A stretch of 64,000 nucleotides of DNA from Proales similis (taxonomy: Eukaryota; Rotifera; Eurotatoria; Ploima; Proalidae), in contig JAGVRJ010000012.1 of assembly GCA_019059635.1 (NCBI GenBank), positions 372,001 through 436,000 on the forward strand, given 5' to 3'. Below the pieces are notes generated by a model. The model was given only the letters and a program-made list of their open reading frames with translations. It had not been told where the DNA came from and did not search any database. Shown here one piece after another: positions 22,507 through 33,776 of the stretch (within the stretch, counting starts at the first letter, position 1; the number at the start of each line of letters is the position of its first letter). The position numbers and the translations under genes are program-made.

Positions 22507-23478
22507 ATGGCGCTCAGCTCAAGCAACATAGTAAACACGATGAACGGCAACGCAACTCAGGGCTACGCCCTCTCGGACTATGTGAAAATAGAAAAGATCG
22601 GCGAGGGCACGTACGGCGTAGTGTACAAAGGAAAGAATAAAATAACGAACCAGCTGGTGGCGCTCAAGAAGATACGGCTCGAGAACGACGAGGAAGGAGT
22701 GCCGAGCACTGCGATCAGGGAGATCTCGTTGCTGCGAGAGCTGCAGCATCCCAACATAGTCGGCCTGCTCGACGTGCTCATGCAAGAGAACAAGCTCTAC
22801 CTGGTGTTTGAGTTCTTGTCCATGGATTTGAAAAAGTACATGGAGTCCCTTCCGCCCAACAAGATGCTTGAGCCGCAGCTGGTCAAGAGCTATCTGCACC
22901 AGATCACGCAAGGGATCCTGTTTTGCCACCAGCGGCGCACGATGCATCGCGACCTGAAGCCGCAGAATCTGCTCATCGACAAGAACGGCGTGATCAAGTT
23001 GGCCGACTTTGGCCTGGCGCGCGCCTTCGGCATTCCGATCCGTGTCTACACCCACGAGGTGGTCACCCTCTGGTACCGAGCGCCCGAGGTCCTACTCGGC
23101 TCGCCTCGCTACTCCTGCGCCATAGACATCTGGTCGATTGGCTGCATATTTTCGGAGATGGCCACCAGGCGTCCGCTGTTCCACGGCGACTCTGAAATCG
23201 ACCAGCTGTTTAAAATATTCCGAATCTTGTCGACGCCCACCGAGGAGACGTGGCCGGGCATCACCGAGCTGCCCGACTACAAGAGCTCGTTTCCGGTCTG
23301 GCGCGCCAACAATCTGAAAGAGTCGGTGAAGCAGCTCGATGCGACCGGACTTGATCTGCTGCAGAAAATGCTCATCTACATGCCATCGCAGCGCATCAGT
23401 GCCAAGGCCGTTCTCAAGCATCCCTACTTCAACGACTTGGACAAGAGAAGTCTTCCCGCACCGGTTGCCGAAGATTAA
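22507..23478 (+). CDS. CDK1: Cyclin-dependent kinase 1
   Basis: Intronless 323-residue CDC2/CDK1 kinase that drives G2/M entry with cyclins A and B. The glycine loop [11 protein letters not shown] keeps the inhibitory Thr-Tyr pair. The cyclin-binding helix PSTAIRE is exact. The catalytic HRDLKPQN and DFG motifs and the activating threonine in [16 protein letters not shown] are present. CDK1-type features include [28 protein letters not shown] and HPYFNDLD near the end. Two small oddities occur: an N-terminal extension of about 24 residues before the usual YVKIEKIG start, and TMHRDLKP where relatives have a larger aliphatic residue before HRD. Several in-frame ATGs lie in the extension, so translation may start at the internal ATG at 22540. 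CDK2 is less likely given the lobe-specific motifs. Confidence 0.94.
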   Translation: MALSSSNIVNTMNGNATQGYALSDYVKIEKIGEGTYGVVYKGKNKITNQLVALKKIRLENDEEGVPSTAIREISLLRELQHPNIVGLLDVLMQENKLYLVFEFLSMDLKKYMESLPPNKMLEPQLVKSYLHQITQGILFCHQRRTMHRDLKPQNLLIDKNGVIKLADFGLARAFGIPIRVYTHEVVTLWYRAPEVLLGSPRYSCAIDIWSIGCIFSEMATRRPLFHGDSEIDQLFKIFRILSTPTEETWPGITELPDYKSSFPVWRANNLKESVKQLDATGLDLLQKMLIYMPSQRISAKAVLKHPYFNDLDKRSLPAPVAED

Positions 23479-24048
23479 AGCAGCTTTCGCCTGTGTTTTA
23501 TTCCCTTTTTTTGACTTTGGATTCTGCTGCCTTCTACTGCTTTGCTCTATTTTTCTACACCAATCGAATTCTTTTACGAAATTCCAACTACAACAGTAAC
23601 AACAATCAGAACGAGAAAAATACGGACAACGAGAGAGAGAGAGAGAGAGCGCGCGTGCAAAGGAGCAAACAACAATTCGACAAACTGGACAGCTTACTTG
23701 ACCAATCAAGCGAGCAGGACGATCTGACAGTCTGAGGCACGCCGTTTCACTCTCTCTCTCCCAATTGCCCAATCGCTTTGCCTCTTTTGCCTTTCAATGC
23801 AGACCAACGCGTTCAAGAGCGTTTTTCTTTTATATTTTATTTTCTCTCAGTGTACAGAATTGAATTGGACGCGCTGAGCAAACACAATTTTCTCTCTCCT
23901 TTCAGACAATCAATCAGAATCAATGAGTAAGCAAAAATAAACAACTTGATTTGAAAAGAGGCGCCTCGCGTGGCCGAATGAAACTGTCACTCTTTGCTTA
24001 TTGCGGACATTTATTTGTCTAAACTAAAAAAAGTGCGGTAAAATGGCT
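23479..24048. other. Intergenic region between convergent genes
   Basis: About 570 bp between the CDK1 stop and the adenylate kinase 2 stop. It consists of A/T-rich 3' UTR-like DNA with a (GA)n tract near 23630-23650. No gene was recognised. Confidence 0.6.
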
Positions 24049-25116
<1,068 letters not shown>

Positions 25117-25648
25117 GTTTTCGCTTGTCTAACTTGCAAAATGATCGATCGAATTGAAAGCGAGCTGAATGGCGAGTCGAGTCGCATTAGAGCCAAGCGA
25201 GCGAAATTCAGGAAAGTGAAAGTTTTTGCCAACAACAACTAGACGCGTCGAGTATGCGTTTTGCCTCTCTCACTCACTCCCTTCTTTTTTATTCATATTT
25301 TTCATTTTTCATATATTTCTATGAAGCGTGCCTCTGCGATCCGCTCGCTTTGGAGGAGGGGAGTGCATTGCAAGCGAATGCTCGTGCGTAATCTGAACAA
25401 AGAGACTCGATTTGTGTCTTGGCTGGCTATTGAGATGAAAACTTTCGAAGCCTTGGGTTTAAGCGTTCGTCATATGATCTCCGCTCGTCGCTCGTTCTTA
25501 TCTGCCGAGTGCCTCATTCTCGGCCATTCTTCTCGCATTTGTTTTCAAACTTGATGTCTAACCTTCTATCTGCTGCTACTTGATCGACCTTTTTTTCTCT
25601 GTTCGCCCATTTTTCTTGCTGTTGTTTTTGTTGTTTCAATTTGCAGAA
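25117..25648. other. Divergent intergenic region AK2/Rab32
   Basis: About 530 bp between the divergent AK2 and Rab32/38 starts. It includes a pyrimidine-rich tract ending TTGCAG three bases before the Rab ATG, which looks like a 3' splice site, so part of this interval is probably a 5' UTR intron. Confidence 0.55.
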
Positions 25649-26547
25649 ATGAGCGAGAAACGCGAGTACTTGTACAAAATTCTGGTGATTGGTGAGCTCG
25701 GCACCGGCAAGACGAGCCTCATCAAGCGCTACGTCCACAATCTGTTCAACCCCAACTACCGGGCGACCGTAATTGCAAACACCGACCTGTTCAAAGCGAC
25801 TAAATGCAAATTAAAAATTAAAAAAAAAAAAGATCGGAGTGGACTTTGCGCTCAAAGTGATGAACTGGGACGAGAACACATTGATTCGCCTTCAACTCTG
25901 GGACATTGCGGGCAAGAATTGAATGTGAACTGCAAGAGTTTGCACATTCTTTATCAGCCTGCTTATTCTAGGCCAAGAACGATTCTACAACATGACTCGC
26001 GTCTACTACAAGGACGCTGTCGCCTGCTTCATTGTGTTCGACGTTACACGGGTGTCGACATTCGAGGCGGTGATCAAATGGAAGAATGACCTTGACTCCA
26101 AAGTCACTTTGCCGGACGGCAGCCGCATCCCGTGCGTTTTATTGGGCAACAAAGTAATGGCGGCCCGGATCACTTTTTCTCTTCCTTCACTCAAGAGACG
26201 TTTTATTCGCTTTGTTTGTTTTGGCAAACAACTGAATAGTGCGACTTGATCAAGGACAATCTGGCGAGCAGCGAGCAAATGGACGAATTTTGCAAAGAGA
26301 AAGGCTTCGCCGGCTGGTTCGAAACGTCGGCCAAAGACAATCTGAACGTAGAGCAGGCGGCCAAGTTTCTTGTTTCCAAGGTGACTGTCTTATCGTCTTT
26401 GATTTCCTCTTTTCGCCGTTGACAGCCTCGACAACAAAGATACTTGAGAACGAAAACGCGCAGCGGCTTATAGAAGAAAAGCAGACCAGCGAGAAGCTCA
26501 CACTAGGCCAGCCAGCCAGCAAACAGGAGAATCGCAAGTGCTGCTGA
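25649..26547 (+). CDS. RAB32: Rab32/Rab38 family small GTPase
   Basis: Ras-superfamily GTPase of the Rab32/38 branch (Drosophila lightoid), which controls biogenesis of lysosome-related organelles and mitochondrial contacts. The P-loop is GELGTGKTSLIKRYV. Switch II reads WDIAGQERF, where Rab32/38 proteins characteristically have Ala-Gly instead of Ala-Gly-Gln variants of other Rabs. Then come NMTRVYYKDAVACFIVFDVTR, the NKCD motif and the ETSAK motif, and the C-terminal CC for prenylation. There are five coding exons. Intron 1 ends in an unusual A-rich acceptor (A11-AG). Intron 2 begins with GC instead of GT, because the exon must end ATTGCG-G to keep the Gly-Gln-Glu-Arg-Phe reading. The last intron joins at Lys-Ile. 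AATAAA follows at 26605-26610. Confidence 0.93.
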
Positions 26548-26604
26548 CACAAGTGCTGCTTTGGCCTGGCGATAACAAATGTCGGCGTCTGGAGATTGTT
26601 GTAA

Positions 26605-26665
26605 AATAAAATTTCCAAAACAAAAAGCCGAGTCGATGAACTTGATTGGTGCAAAGGAATTTATT
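26605..26665. terminator. Facing polyadenylation signals of Rab32 and TMEM33
   Basis: AATAAA at 26605-26610 (+) for Rab32/38 and TTTATT at 26660-26665, the complement of a minus-strand AATAAA, for TMEM33. They lie about 50 bp apart, so the two mRNA 3' ends probably overlap. Confidence 0.55.
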
Positions 26666-26757
26666 TGAAAAGCTGCCGCATCGAAAAAAAAAAGGAGCGC
26701 TCTGGCCGAGGATGGGAAAGCGGCGAAAATGAGCATCTCAGGGAGCATCAGAGCGGC

Positions 26758-27763
26758 CTAGTTGGGCACGGCCGGTGCCACTGAGGATATGTAGGTGATG
26801 GCGCGCAGGATCATGTTCCTGGCCAATTGGGGACATTTTGAGTTGTAGGCGCAGCTCTCGAAGAACACTCTCAGCTCGTAGAACATGAGCCGGTTGTAGG
26901 GATTTCGACGCGATTGGTAGCGCATTGATAAAAATCGATAGTAGACGAACGGCATGAACAGACTGCTCTTTCCCCTTTGCGAGCGTCAACTGAGAGAGCA
27001 TGAGCAGCAAGAGGACAGCTCTCTGCTTACCTGAACAGCATCACGACGATGATCGGGAACAGTGAGATTTCGTTGAGCGCAGCGAAACGCATTATCTCCC
27101 TCTCTTTGTCGGTCAAGTAGGAAATGGCCCTTTTGACGGCGCCCAGACTTGCTTGACTAGATCCGAGCTGAATTGGACGCTGAATGCGATTATTCATTAA
27201 GACGAAGACGAAGACAATTAAATTACGTTGAGCAGATTGCGCGTGTAGGACAGAACGTGTAAAAGTGCAAAGCTTGTGATCGGAATCAGCGCCACTGAAT
27301 CAAGAAGCGAATCAGAATCGGCCCGGCGTTGAGTAAGAGTGCAATCGAATTACTTGTGATGCTGGCCGAGTTGAGAAAGAGGACGGAGAAGATTAGATAG
27401 TGAAAGCTGTCCTCGATCATGACCAGGGCGAGGAATTCGCGGCTGAATCTGAGGCCGTGACTCGACACGCGCTGGTGCAGCTTGAGCGCCGAGGTGGCCG
27501 CATTGCACATAAGCGCCTTTTGATAGTACACTTCGGAGCTAGAACGACGAACGGTCATCATCGGTGCACAGAGGCCACTAAGGCTCGCTGCTTACCCGGA
27601 CGCGAAGAAGATAAACAAAATCGAAAAGTAAATTGTGAATATTCGAATCAGGTAGAGCAGCGCCGATATTTTGTCATTTTTCAAGTGCTCCTGTTTTGGC
27701 TGGAATTAAATTTCAAATTGATCAAAGTCGCTGGTGCGGCATTATTACAATTATGGCGGCCAT
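26758..27763 (-). CDS. TMEM33: TMEM33/Pom33 family ER membrane protein
   Basis: Multi-exon gene for the TMEM33 (Per33/Pom33) family of ER and nuclear-envelope multi-pass proteins that bind reticulons and shape ER tubules. I infer that exon 1 holds only MAAII (start 27763), followed by a 49-bp intron. The next exon gives PKQEHLKNDKISALLYLIRIF and a helix. Then follow YQKALMCNAATSALKLHQRV with EDSFHYLIFSVLFLNSASIT, and the final exon has LFMPFVYYRFLSMRYQSRRN with PYNRLMFYELRVF, ending APAVPN. The YYRF-x-RY-SRRNPY block is the family signature. It is convergent with Rab32/38. The tiny first exon is the least certain part. Confidence 0.87.
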
Positions 27764-28541
27764 TTGACTATTTGACGAGTTGGTTTGCTGAGTGCCGGAG
27801 CTGTTTGATTGTCTGTCTGCAGTCTCTTGTCTTTCCTCCATTAGGATCGGTCAAGTGAAAGACAAACGTGTGCGTGTATAAATACGAGCCGGAGATAAAC
27901 GCGCGTTTGTCAAGAACAAAAGCTTCGGATTTTGAACGTGACGCACACAACAAGTGCAATACGTTGCACATAATCGAGCCGAGTGCAATTCCAGCCAAAC
28001 ATTCTCATTTCCAGGATAGAACTGGCCAAACCCAGCAGAACGGACTCTTGTCTCATCTCAACTCGACATTTCAAGTCGTCACTCTCTCTCCATTCTTTTT
28101 AGCGGAGCAGTCATTTGCCTGACGAGACAGTCGCAAGCCAATCAATTGAAAATCGGAGCAGCCTTTAGAAAGACGTCCGAAGAGCTTTTGTTTTTCGATT
28201 TGGTCAGTCCGAGTCAGACTAAATCTCAAAGACAATCTCGATCAGCTCTTGAATTCGATTTATCTCTTGCGGATTCAGAGATGAGCAGAGAAGACAAAAT
28301 GCTGGTCGCCATTCGACCCCAAAGTACTTGTTCATGAGAGATGCTGGTTTGAAGTTAGAGAGGGAAGAATTATTTGCTTGCGAATGCGCTCGGTTGTAAA
28401 ATAGAGCCAACAAGCAAGTTCTGCGCCCTCCGCACTACATTCTGAGTTTGAACTGAATCATCAGAGAGACAGTCGCAAAGACGGCGCGAGAAGAAGAGGG
28501 CTGCTGTCACAAGACTAATCTCGCTCTTTTGCCTCGATTAG
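27764..28541. other. Intergenic region TMEM33/RER1
   Basis: About 780 bp between divergent genes. A TATAAATA at 27877-27884 points rightwards. A polypyrimidine tract ending GATTAG abuts the RER1 ATG, suggesting a 5' UTR intron or a trans-splice acceptor. No coding exon was recognised. Open frames at 28146-28337 (+) and 28219-28413 (-) have no known similarity. Confidence 0.5.
27877..27884 (+). promoter_or_regulatory. TATA box candidate, probably RER1
   Basis: TATAAATA on the plus strand about 660 bp before the RER1 ATG. It would drive RER1 if the leader is spliced. Confidence 0.35.
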
Positions 28542-29117
28542 ATGGACGCATCGACAGAGCCAAGCGGCAACGCCGTGTCGCAGTTCACCGCGTCATGCTC
28601 TCGGTCAATTCAGCAGACGTTGGACAAGATCACTCCGTTTCATGTTCCCAGATGGATATTCAACACGCTGTTGCTATTCTTTTTCATGTACCGCGTAGTC
28701 AGTCTGCAAGGTTTCTACATCGTCGCCTATGTGCTCGGCATTTTCCTCCTCAACCAGTTCATTCTGTTCCTGACGCCTCTGGTGGTCGAAGACTTGGACG
28801 ACCCGGACGACGGCGGCGAGCCTCAACTGCCCACCAAGTCAGACGAGGAGTTCAGGCCGTTCATGCGACGTCTGCCCGAGTTCAAGTTCTGGTACACCAC
28901 GTTCAAGGCGGTGGCCATCTCGGTCCTCTGCACTTTTTTCTCTGTCTTTGACATACCCGTCTTCTGGCCCATTTTGGTCATGTACTTCATCACGCTGTTC
29001 TTTGTGACCATGAAGCGACAGATACGACACATGATCAGACACCGCTATGTTCCATTCTCGTACGGCAAGGTTCGCTATCAAGGAAAGGGCGCCAGTTCAC
29101 CCAAGCTGGCCAAATAA
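28542..29117 (+). CDS. RER1: RER1, Golgi-to-ER retrieval receptor
   Basis: Single coding exon, 191 residues, matching the RER1 family of four-helix Golgi proteins that return escaped ER membrane proteins by COPI. Recognisable blocks are HVPRWIFNTLLLFFFMYRVV, GFYIVAYVLGIFLLNQFILF, LTPLVVEDLDDPDDGG, LPTKSDEEFRPFMRRLPEF, KFWYTTFKAVAISVLCTFF and VFWPILVMYFITLFFVTMKR with QIRHMIRHRYVPFSYGKVRY. Length and helix pattern are normal. The ATG lies immediately after a strong 3' splice site-like sequence (pyrimidine tract plus TTAG), so the 5' UTR is probably on a separate exon. Confidence 0.96.
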   Translation: MDASTEPSGNAVSQFTASCSRSIQQTLDKITPFHVPRWIFNTLLLFFFMYRVVSLQGFYIVAYVLGIFLLNQFILFLTPLVVEDLDDPDDGGEPQLPTKSDEEFRPFMRRLPEFKFWYTTFKAVAISVLCTFFSVFDIPVFWPILVMYFITLFFVTMKRQIRHMIRHRYVPFSYGKVRYQGKGASSPKLAK

Positions 29118-29398
29118 TTTTGCGTTTTAGTTCCTTTTCTCTCTCTCTTTTCTTGAATTTTCTCATTTTATTTCGATTGTTTCGATTGATCACACAATCC
29201 AAAAAAAACAAACAAACAAAATTTGCATCGGCCGCACAAAACGCAATTCTGAATAAAAACCAAATGCACTAATAGCAGAGGCGCCGATCAGTGTCGCGTG
29301 TTAGAGTGTTCAAGTTCTAAACAACTTGTAAATCGTTTTGAGCTTTAAAATAAAAAACTAAACAACAACAACGACAAGCACAGCAATAAGGAGTTAGG

Positions 29399-30765
29399 AT
29401 GGGTATTCACAACTTGGCCAAGTTGATTGCCGACTACGCGCCGCATGCTATCAAAGAGAACGAGATCAAGAACTTTTTCGGCCGCAAGGTGGCCATCGAC
29501 GCGTCAATGTGCATTTACCAGTTTTTGATCGCAGTGCGCCAAGAGGGCAACGCGTTGACCAACGAAGACGGCGAGACGACCAGTCACCTGATGGGCATGT
29601 TCTATCGAACCATTCGCCTGATCGACAACGGCATCAAGCCGGTCTACGTGTTCGACGGCAAACCGCCCGATCTCAAGGGCGGCGAGCTGGCCAAGCGACA
29701 GGAAAGGAGAGCAGAGGCACAGGAGAGTCTGGAGAAAGCGGCCGACGAAGGCAACTCGGAGAACATTGAAAAGTTCACCAGACGCCTGGTCAAGGTCACC
29801 AAGGAGCACAGCGCCGAGTGTCAGAAGCTGCTCAAGCTGATGGGAGTTCCCTATGTCGAGGTCGGCTCTCCCATTCTCGTTTTTTCTCTTTTCGTCTTGT
29901 TCAGGCGCGAGTTGACAAGGCGCCTTGCGAGGCAGAGGCCCAATGCTGTGCTCTGGTCAAGGCCGGAAAAGTTTACGCGGTTGGCACTGAGGACATGGAC
30001 GCGCTGACGTTTGGCACGGACGTTCTACTCCGACATTTGACCTTCAGTGAAGCGAGGTTGGTTTGTGCCAACTGTGATCTGACCGCTCTCTCATTCGGCG
30101 TTCTTTTTCAGAAAAATGCCCATCAAGGAGTTTCATTTGGCCAAAATTCTCGACGGCCTCGGCTTCACCCAAGAGCAAGTAAGTCTCGCCTTCAAGCCTT
30201 TCGAGCTGCTTCAAGTCTCTTGAGAAGAGTCAGTTCATCGATTTGTGCATATTGCTCGGCTGTGACTATTGCGACACAATAAAAGGAATCGGACCGAAAC
30301 GAGCCTACGATCTCATCAAGGAGCACAAGAGCATTGAAAAAGTGCTGGAGAACTTGGACCAGAAAAAGTACCCGGTGCCCGAGAACTGGCTGTTCAAAGA
30401 GGCGCGCAATTTGTTCATCAAGCCGAACGTAATCGACGGACAAGAGATCGATTTAAAATGGCTCGACCCGGACGAGGAGGCCATCGTACAGTACATGTGC
30501 AACGAGAAGGGCTTCAGGTGAGCGGCTTGCTTTCTGGCTTCTCCGGCTCCGACTGACCTTCTGGACCGCTTTTAGCGAGGACCGAATCAGAAACGGAGTG
30601 AAAAAGATTATGAAATCGCGCAACACAACCACCCAGGTTCGACTCGACACATTTTTCAAGGTGACGTCAACAACGCCCAAACGCAAGCTGGACGATCAGA
30701 AAGAAAACGAAAAGAAAAAGTCGAAAAAAGCAACAACAGGCAGCGCTCGCAAGGCACTCAGATGA
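29399..30765 (+). CDS. FEN1: Flap endonuclease 1
   Basis: Five exons (29399-29860, 29905-30056, 30112-30178, 30234-30517, 30576-30765) encode 384 residues, the normal FEN1 size. It is a structure-specific nuclease that removes 5' flaps in Okazaki-fragment maturation and base excision repair. It starts [18 protein letters not shown], with Gly2 as needed for the active site. The metal-binding acidic residues lie in [40 protein letters not shown] and [18 protein letters not shown] (helix-hairpin-helix). The PCNA-binding PIP box is [11 protein letters not shown] close to the end, followed by a basic tail. All catalytic carboxylates visible in relatives are present. Introns are about 44-58 bp. Confidence 0.97.
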
Positions 30766-30940
30766 GCGGCAAAATACTCAAACTTGACAAATGACACTCA
30801 ATCTCAATGCTCTTTGATCTGCATCTGCATTCTTTGCCCATGTGTACATTTCTCTCGCCTTTGAATCAAATTCAAATAAAAACTAATCTGCTCCTACTGG
30901 CTGGCAGACTGCTCGAGCGCGAATAGGATGTGACTATCTT

Positions 30941-31317
30941 ATGAGCGAACAACGGGACAAGCACGACAGCGTGTTTAAATTTCAAAAGGACAGACATGAG
31001 CGGCAGCGATCAAGCGAGCAATTCAAGCAAAGGCGGTTTGCAAGTGAGAAACAGACTGGCCAGTCGATAATCGTTCGAACTTTTAATTTGACCTCTCAGC
31101 TATGGGAGCAGAAAGTGCTCAAGTCCGAGCTCGAGTCGCTCAAGCCAAATCGAAGGGTTTACGTCAAACAGGGCAATTCGTTTGTCTTTTTCAAAAGCAG
31201 CCAAATTGAAGCCTTGTCTCGAACTAAAGGTAAAACTCGCATTCTTTCAAAGTCCAATTCGAAGCGAATAAGCCAAACGAACTTCAAGCGCGCATTCAAG
31301 AGCTCGAGAAGAAATAA
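30941..31317 (+). CDS. ASDURF-like prefoldin-type protein
   Basis: Small coiled-coil protein resembling ASDURF, the prefoldin-like subunit of the PAQosome (R2TP/URI complex) that in mammals is made from an upstream ORF of ASNSD1. The diagnostic stretch is LWEQKVLKSELESLKPNRRV followed by YVKQGNSFVFFKS, matching the human block with KKNRKVYRQQQNSNIFF. The coding frame then needs an unusually small 23-nt intron (31230-31252, GT...AG). Splicing gives ALSRTKVQFEANKPNELQAR then IQELEKK and a stop, an amphipathic helix as expected. Without splicing the frame runs 21 residues further as basic sequence with no heptads. The spliced protein is 117 residues. The stop TAA is embedded in AATAAA. No ASNSD1 coding sequence follows within the window. 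Confidence 0.7.
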
Positions 31318-31318
31318 A
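31313..31318 (+). terminator. Polyadenylation signal overlapping stop codon
   Basis: AATAAA contains the TAA stop (31315-31317) of the ASDURF-like gene, implying a 3' UTR of roughly 15-25 nt. Confidence 0.5.
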
Positions 31319-31530
31319 CATTTGTCCGCTCTCTTGTTTCATCTTTGTCTATTCTGACTTTTGCGGCGGCCAAGGGACAGAAAGGGCTCAACCCAAGACG
31401 AGCATTCGTCTCAGTCGCTTCTGAATTGATGAACGCTTGATTGCTGGCTGCGGCTCGAGTCAAAACAGACTTTGCCTTTTCCTTTCAATCGATTATTTCC
31501 ACGGGCATAATTTATTCTGGCATCGGAGGA

Positions 31531-31537
31531 TAAAAAG
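31531..31537 (+). promoter_or_regulatory. TATA-like element of small secreted protein gene
   Basis: GATAAAAAG lies 42 bp before the ATG at 31573, implying a very short leader. Confidence 0.45.
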
Positions 31538-31572
31538 AGCCCGGTCGGTCGAGTGTGTGTGTTTCAGGAGCA

Positions 31573-31878
31573 ATGAGCAGCGTCCGGATATTGATTCCGA
31601 TGGCCGTGATGGTTGTGGCCGCGTTCGCCCTCGACTACAAGCAGTATTCGTTCAAGATTTCGCAGACGTCAGAAAAGCTGTACGCAAAGCTCAAGTCGAA
31701 ATGCGAGTCAGACAACTGCGGCCACCAGAGCGAACCAGAGAAGAGCAACTGCATTCTGAAATGCCTCTCGGACAAGTGCTTTAGTCAAATATACGCACAC
31801 GACCGGTTGGAGTTGGGCGAGTTCGATCAGCGAATCATGTCGTTCAAAGGATGCATGCAAAATCTAAAACTCATTTAA
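31573..31878 (+). CDS. Small secreted Cys-rich protein (DUF4787-like)
   Basis: Intronless 101-residue protein from the ATG at 31573. An in-frame ATG at 31555 would lie upstream of the expected TSS and weaken the signal peptide. Residues 1-19 (MSSVRILIPMAVMVVAAFA) form a signal peptide. The mature part carries spaced cysteines: CESDNCGHQSEPEKSNCILKC, then LSDKCFSQIYAHDRLELGEFD, then GCM. The pattern of six Cys with EK.NC...CLS..C...IY...LE.GE.D resembles the small DUF4787 family of ER-luminal or secreted proteins of unknown function. I hold that name loosely. AATAAA is at 31914-31919. Confidence 0.6.
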   Translation: MSSVRILIPMAVMVVAAFALDYKQYSFKISQTSEKLYAKLKSKCESDNCGHQSEPEKSNCILKCLSDKCFSQIYAHDRLELGEFDQRIMSFKGCMQNLKLI

Positions 31879-31953
31879 AATTGTATTCAATGTTTAACAA
31901 AAAAGAAGAAAAGAATAAAATCGGAGGCTTGATGGCCGCGGCGCAGCAAGCAA

Positions 31954-33364
31954 TTAATCTGCAACACGTTTGAGAGCGATGTCAGCCAGGCCCAGCAGCT
32001 TGTTGTCCTCATTTAGAGCAGAGCGGTCGGGTTCTGAAACCTGCTTGGCCGTCTCGTTGACCGTATTCTCGTTGGCCGTATTCTCGTCATTGGCGAAGTA
32101 TTTAAAGCGCTTGGAGGGAGGCAGACTTCGCTTGTCAAATGTAACCGGTTCGCTGGTGCTAGTCGCTGATTGCTCTTGCTTTTTGCTTTCTCCACTCTCA
32201 CTTGGCTCTAGTCTTTCAAGGGCGAGCAATCGACCCTCTGGAGTCGGGCAGGCTTGATCCTTGGGCGCAGGCAGCTCTTGTTTGGCATGATGGCGCTTTT
32301 TATGAATCTTGGCAAACAAACAAAAAAAAAAGAATGCGTGAGTGCAGTCGAATTGAAGGCGACAGGCTCAGAACTGAGCATTTAGTAGCAAGTATTGGGC
32401 ATTAACTAACAAGCCTTGCATCCACTTACCTTGAGTGTGCTGCTCTGGGCAGTTGCGTACTCACAAAATGAGCACTTGAACGGTTTCTCGCCGGTGTGCA
32501 CTCGAATGTGAACTTTCAAATGACTCCGCTCTACTGTGGCGTAGTTGCACTCGTGGCACTTGAACGGCTTTATTCCGGTGTGTTTAGCGAAATGCTTGGT
32601 TAGATGAATTTTCTGGTTGAAAGCCGCTTTGCATATTTGACAGAGGAAGGCGAGCTCTTTGGATCTTTTCTTGCGTCGCTCCTTGGCCAGCAGCTTGTCC
32701 GACTCGTTCTCTTTGCTTTCACTCTCTTTGCTCCAATCGAGCTCAGTCTGCAGTTTTCTCGTCGAATGTCGCACTTGACTCTGCTTGCTCGAGTCGGACG
32801 TCTGAGAGCTGTCCTCTTCGCCCGATTGGCATGGCGTCGTCGCTTTGCGAGGCGTCATCTTTTCGTCTTTGGACAGCCGTCTGCCACTAGACTGTGCTTC
32901 GGACTTGAACGACGACATGACATCGATTAAGATTTCTTTCTGAATGTTGACACTCTCGTCCAGTTGGCCGTGATTTGTTGCCGAGCAGCGACTTCGATCG
33001 CCCTCTGTCGAGCTCATACTGTCCTCGAATATGCTCAGACTGTGGTCTCGTTGCGCATGCTGGAGTAGATTGAATGCGCTCGAAAAGTTCTCAAAGCAGT
33101 TGACGCATTTCATCAACGAGTCTAAAGCGCAGGTTAGTTGACAGCGAGCGACCGTTAGCGGTGTCGGTTTACCGTTCTGGCCGGCACAAGCGCTCTTGTG
33201 GTTTATGAACAGGAGGATATCGGCGAGAAGAAACTCGGACGAGCACGCACCACATTTTATGGTGTCGGGGTTGGTTGAAGCGGCTGCAAGAACGAAATGA
33301 GCGAGTGCGACAAAGAGATGCGCTTTTGGCTACCTTTTTCCTCGACTGCGCTCTTCTGATTCAT
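31954..33364 (-). CDS. BCL11-like C2H2 zinc-finger transcription factor
   Basis: Gene with about four coding exons. Exon 1 (ATG 33364) is short: MNQKSAVEEK. Exon 2 gives DTIKCGACSSEFLLADILLF then INHKSACAG, matching the N-terminal CCHC dimerisation finger of BCL11A/B. Exon 3 opens MKCVNCFENFSSAFNLLQHA then QRDHSLSIFE, matching the next BCL11 finger, and continues through a Ser/Lys-rich linker to three C2H2 fingers with TGIKPF and TGEKPF linkers. Exon 4 completes the last finger (IHKKRH) and an acidic tail to the stop at 31954. The vertebrate NuRD-recruiting N-terminal peptide is absent, and fewer C-terminal fingers are present. Likely nuclear, controlling neural or blood-type differentiation by analogy with BCL11 and its fly relative. 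Confidence 0.78.
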
Positions 33365-33776
33365 CTGTTGCTCGTTTCCTGTTTTGCTCGGGCTAGACTC
33401 ACTATTTGCAAGCTCGCCTATCTATTTACAATCGACCAATTATCCGGCGCAATAAAAATGCTAATGAGAGGTAAACGCGTTTTTCGCACTCCTTCAAGCC
33501 AGAGCAATTCACATTTTCCCCTAACATAAGGTTTCAGTCCCACCTGCACTTTATTGCAGATACGCGCAAGTTGGATTTGCCACAGATCGCGTTTCTCATT
33601 TCTCCTCGCTCGTTTCGTCTAAATCTAACTTGACAGCGCCCATCTCTTCCTTGCCACCGGCTTTTCAACTTGTTTATTTTCTTTTTGTCTCGCAATTAAA
33701 AATTTTTGTAGAAAAAGAGCGTGTGAGAGATTAATTGACTGCGCGAACATGCTCTGCGTTTAAAACTCGGCTCATT
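33365..33776. other. Intergenic region
   Basis: About 410 bp between two minus-strand genes. TTTATT at 33673-33678 (minus-strand AATAAA) fits the VPS35 3' end. The rest is the BCL11-like 5' flank. Confidence 0.6.

Noticed and set aside
28146-28413. Short open frames on both strands between TMEM33 and RER1
   Set aside because: No recognisable homology or polyadenylation signal. The interval is better explained as RER1 leader or intron.
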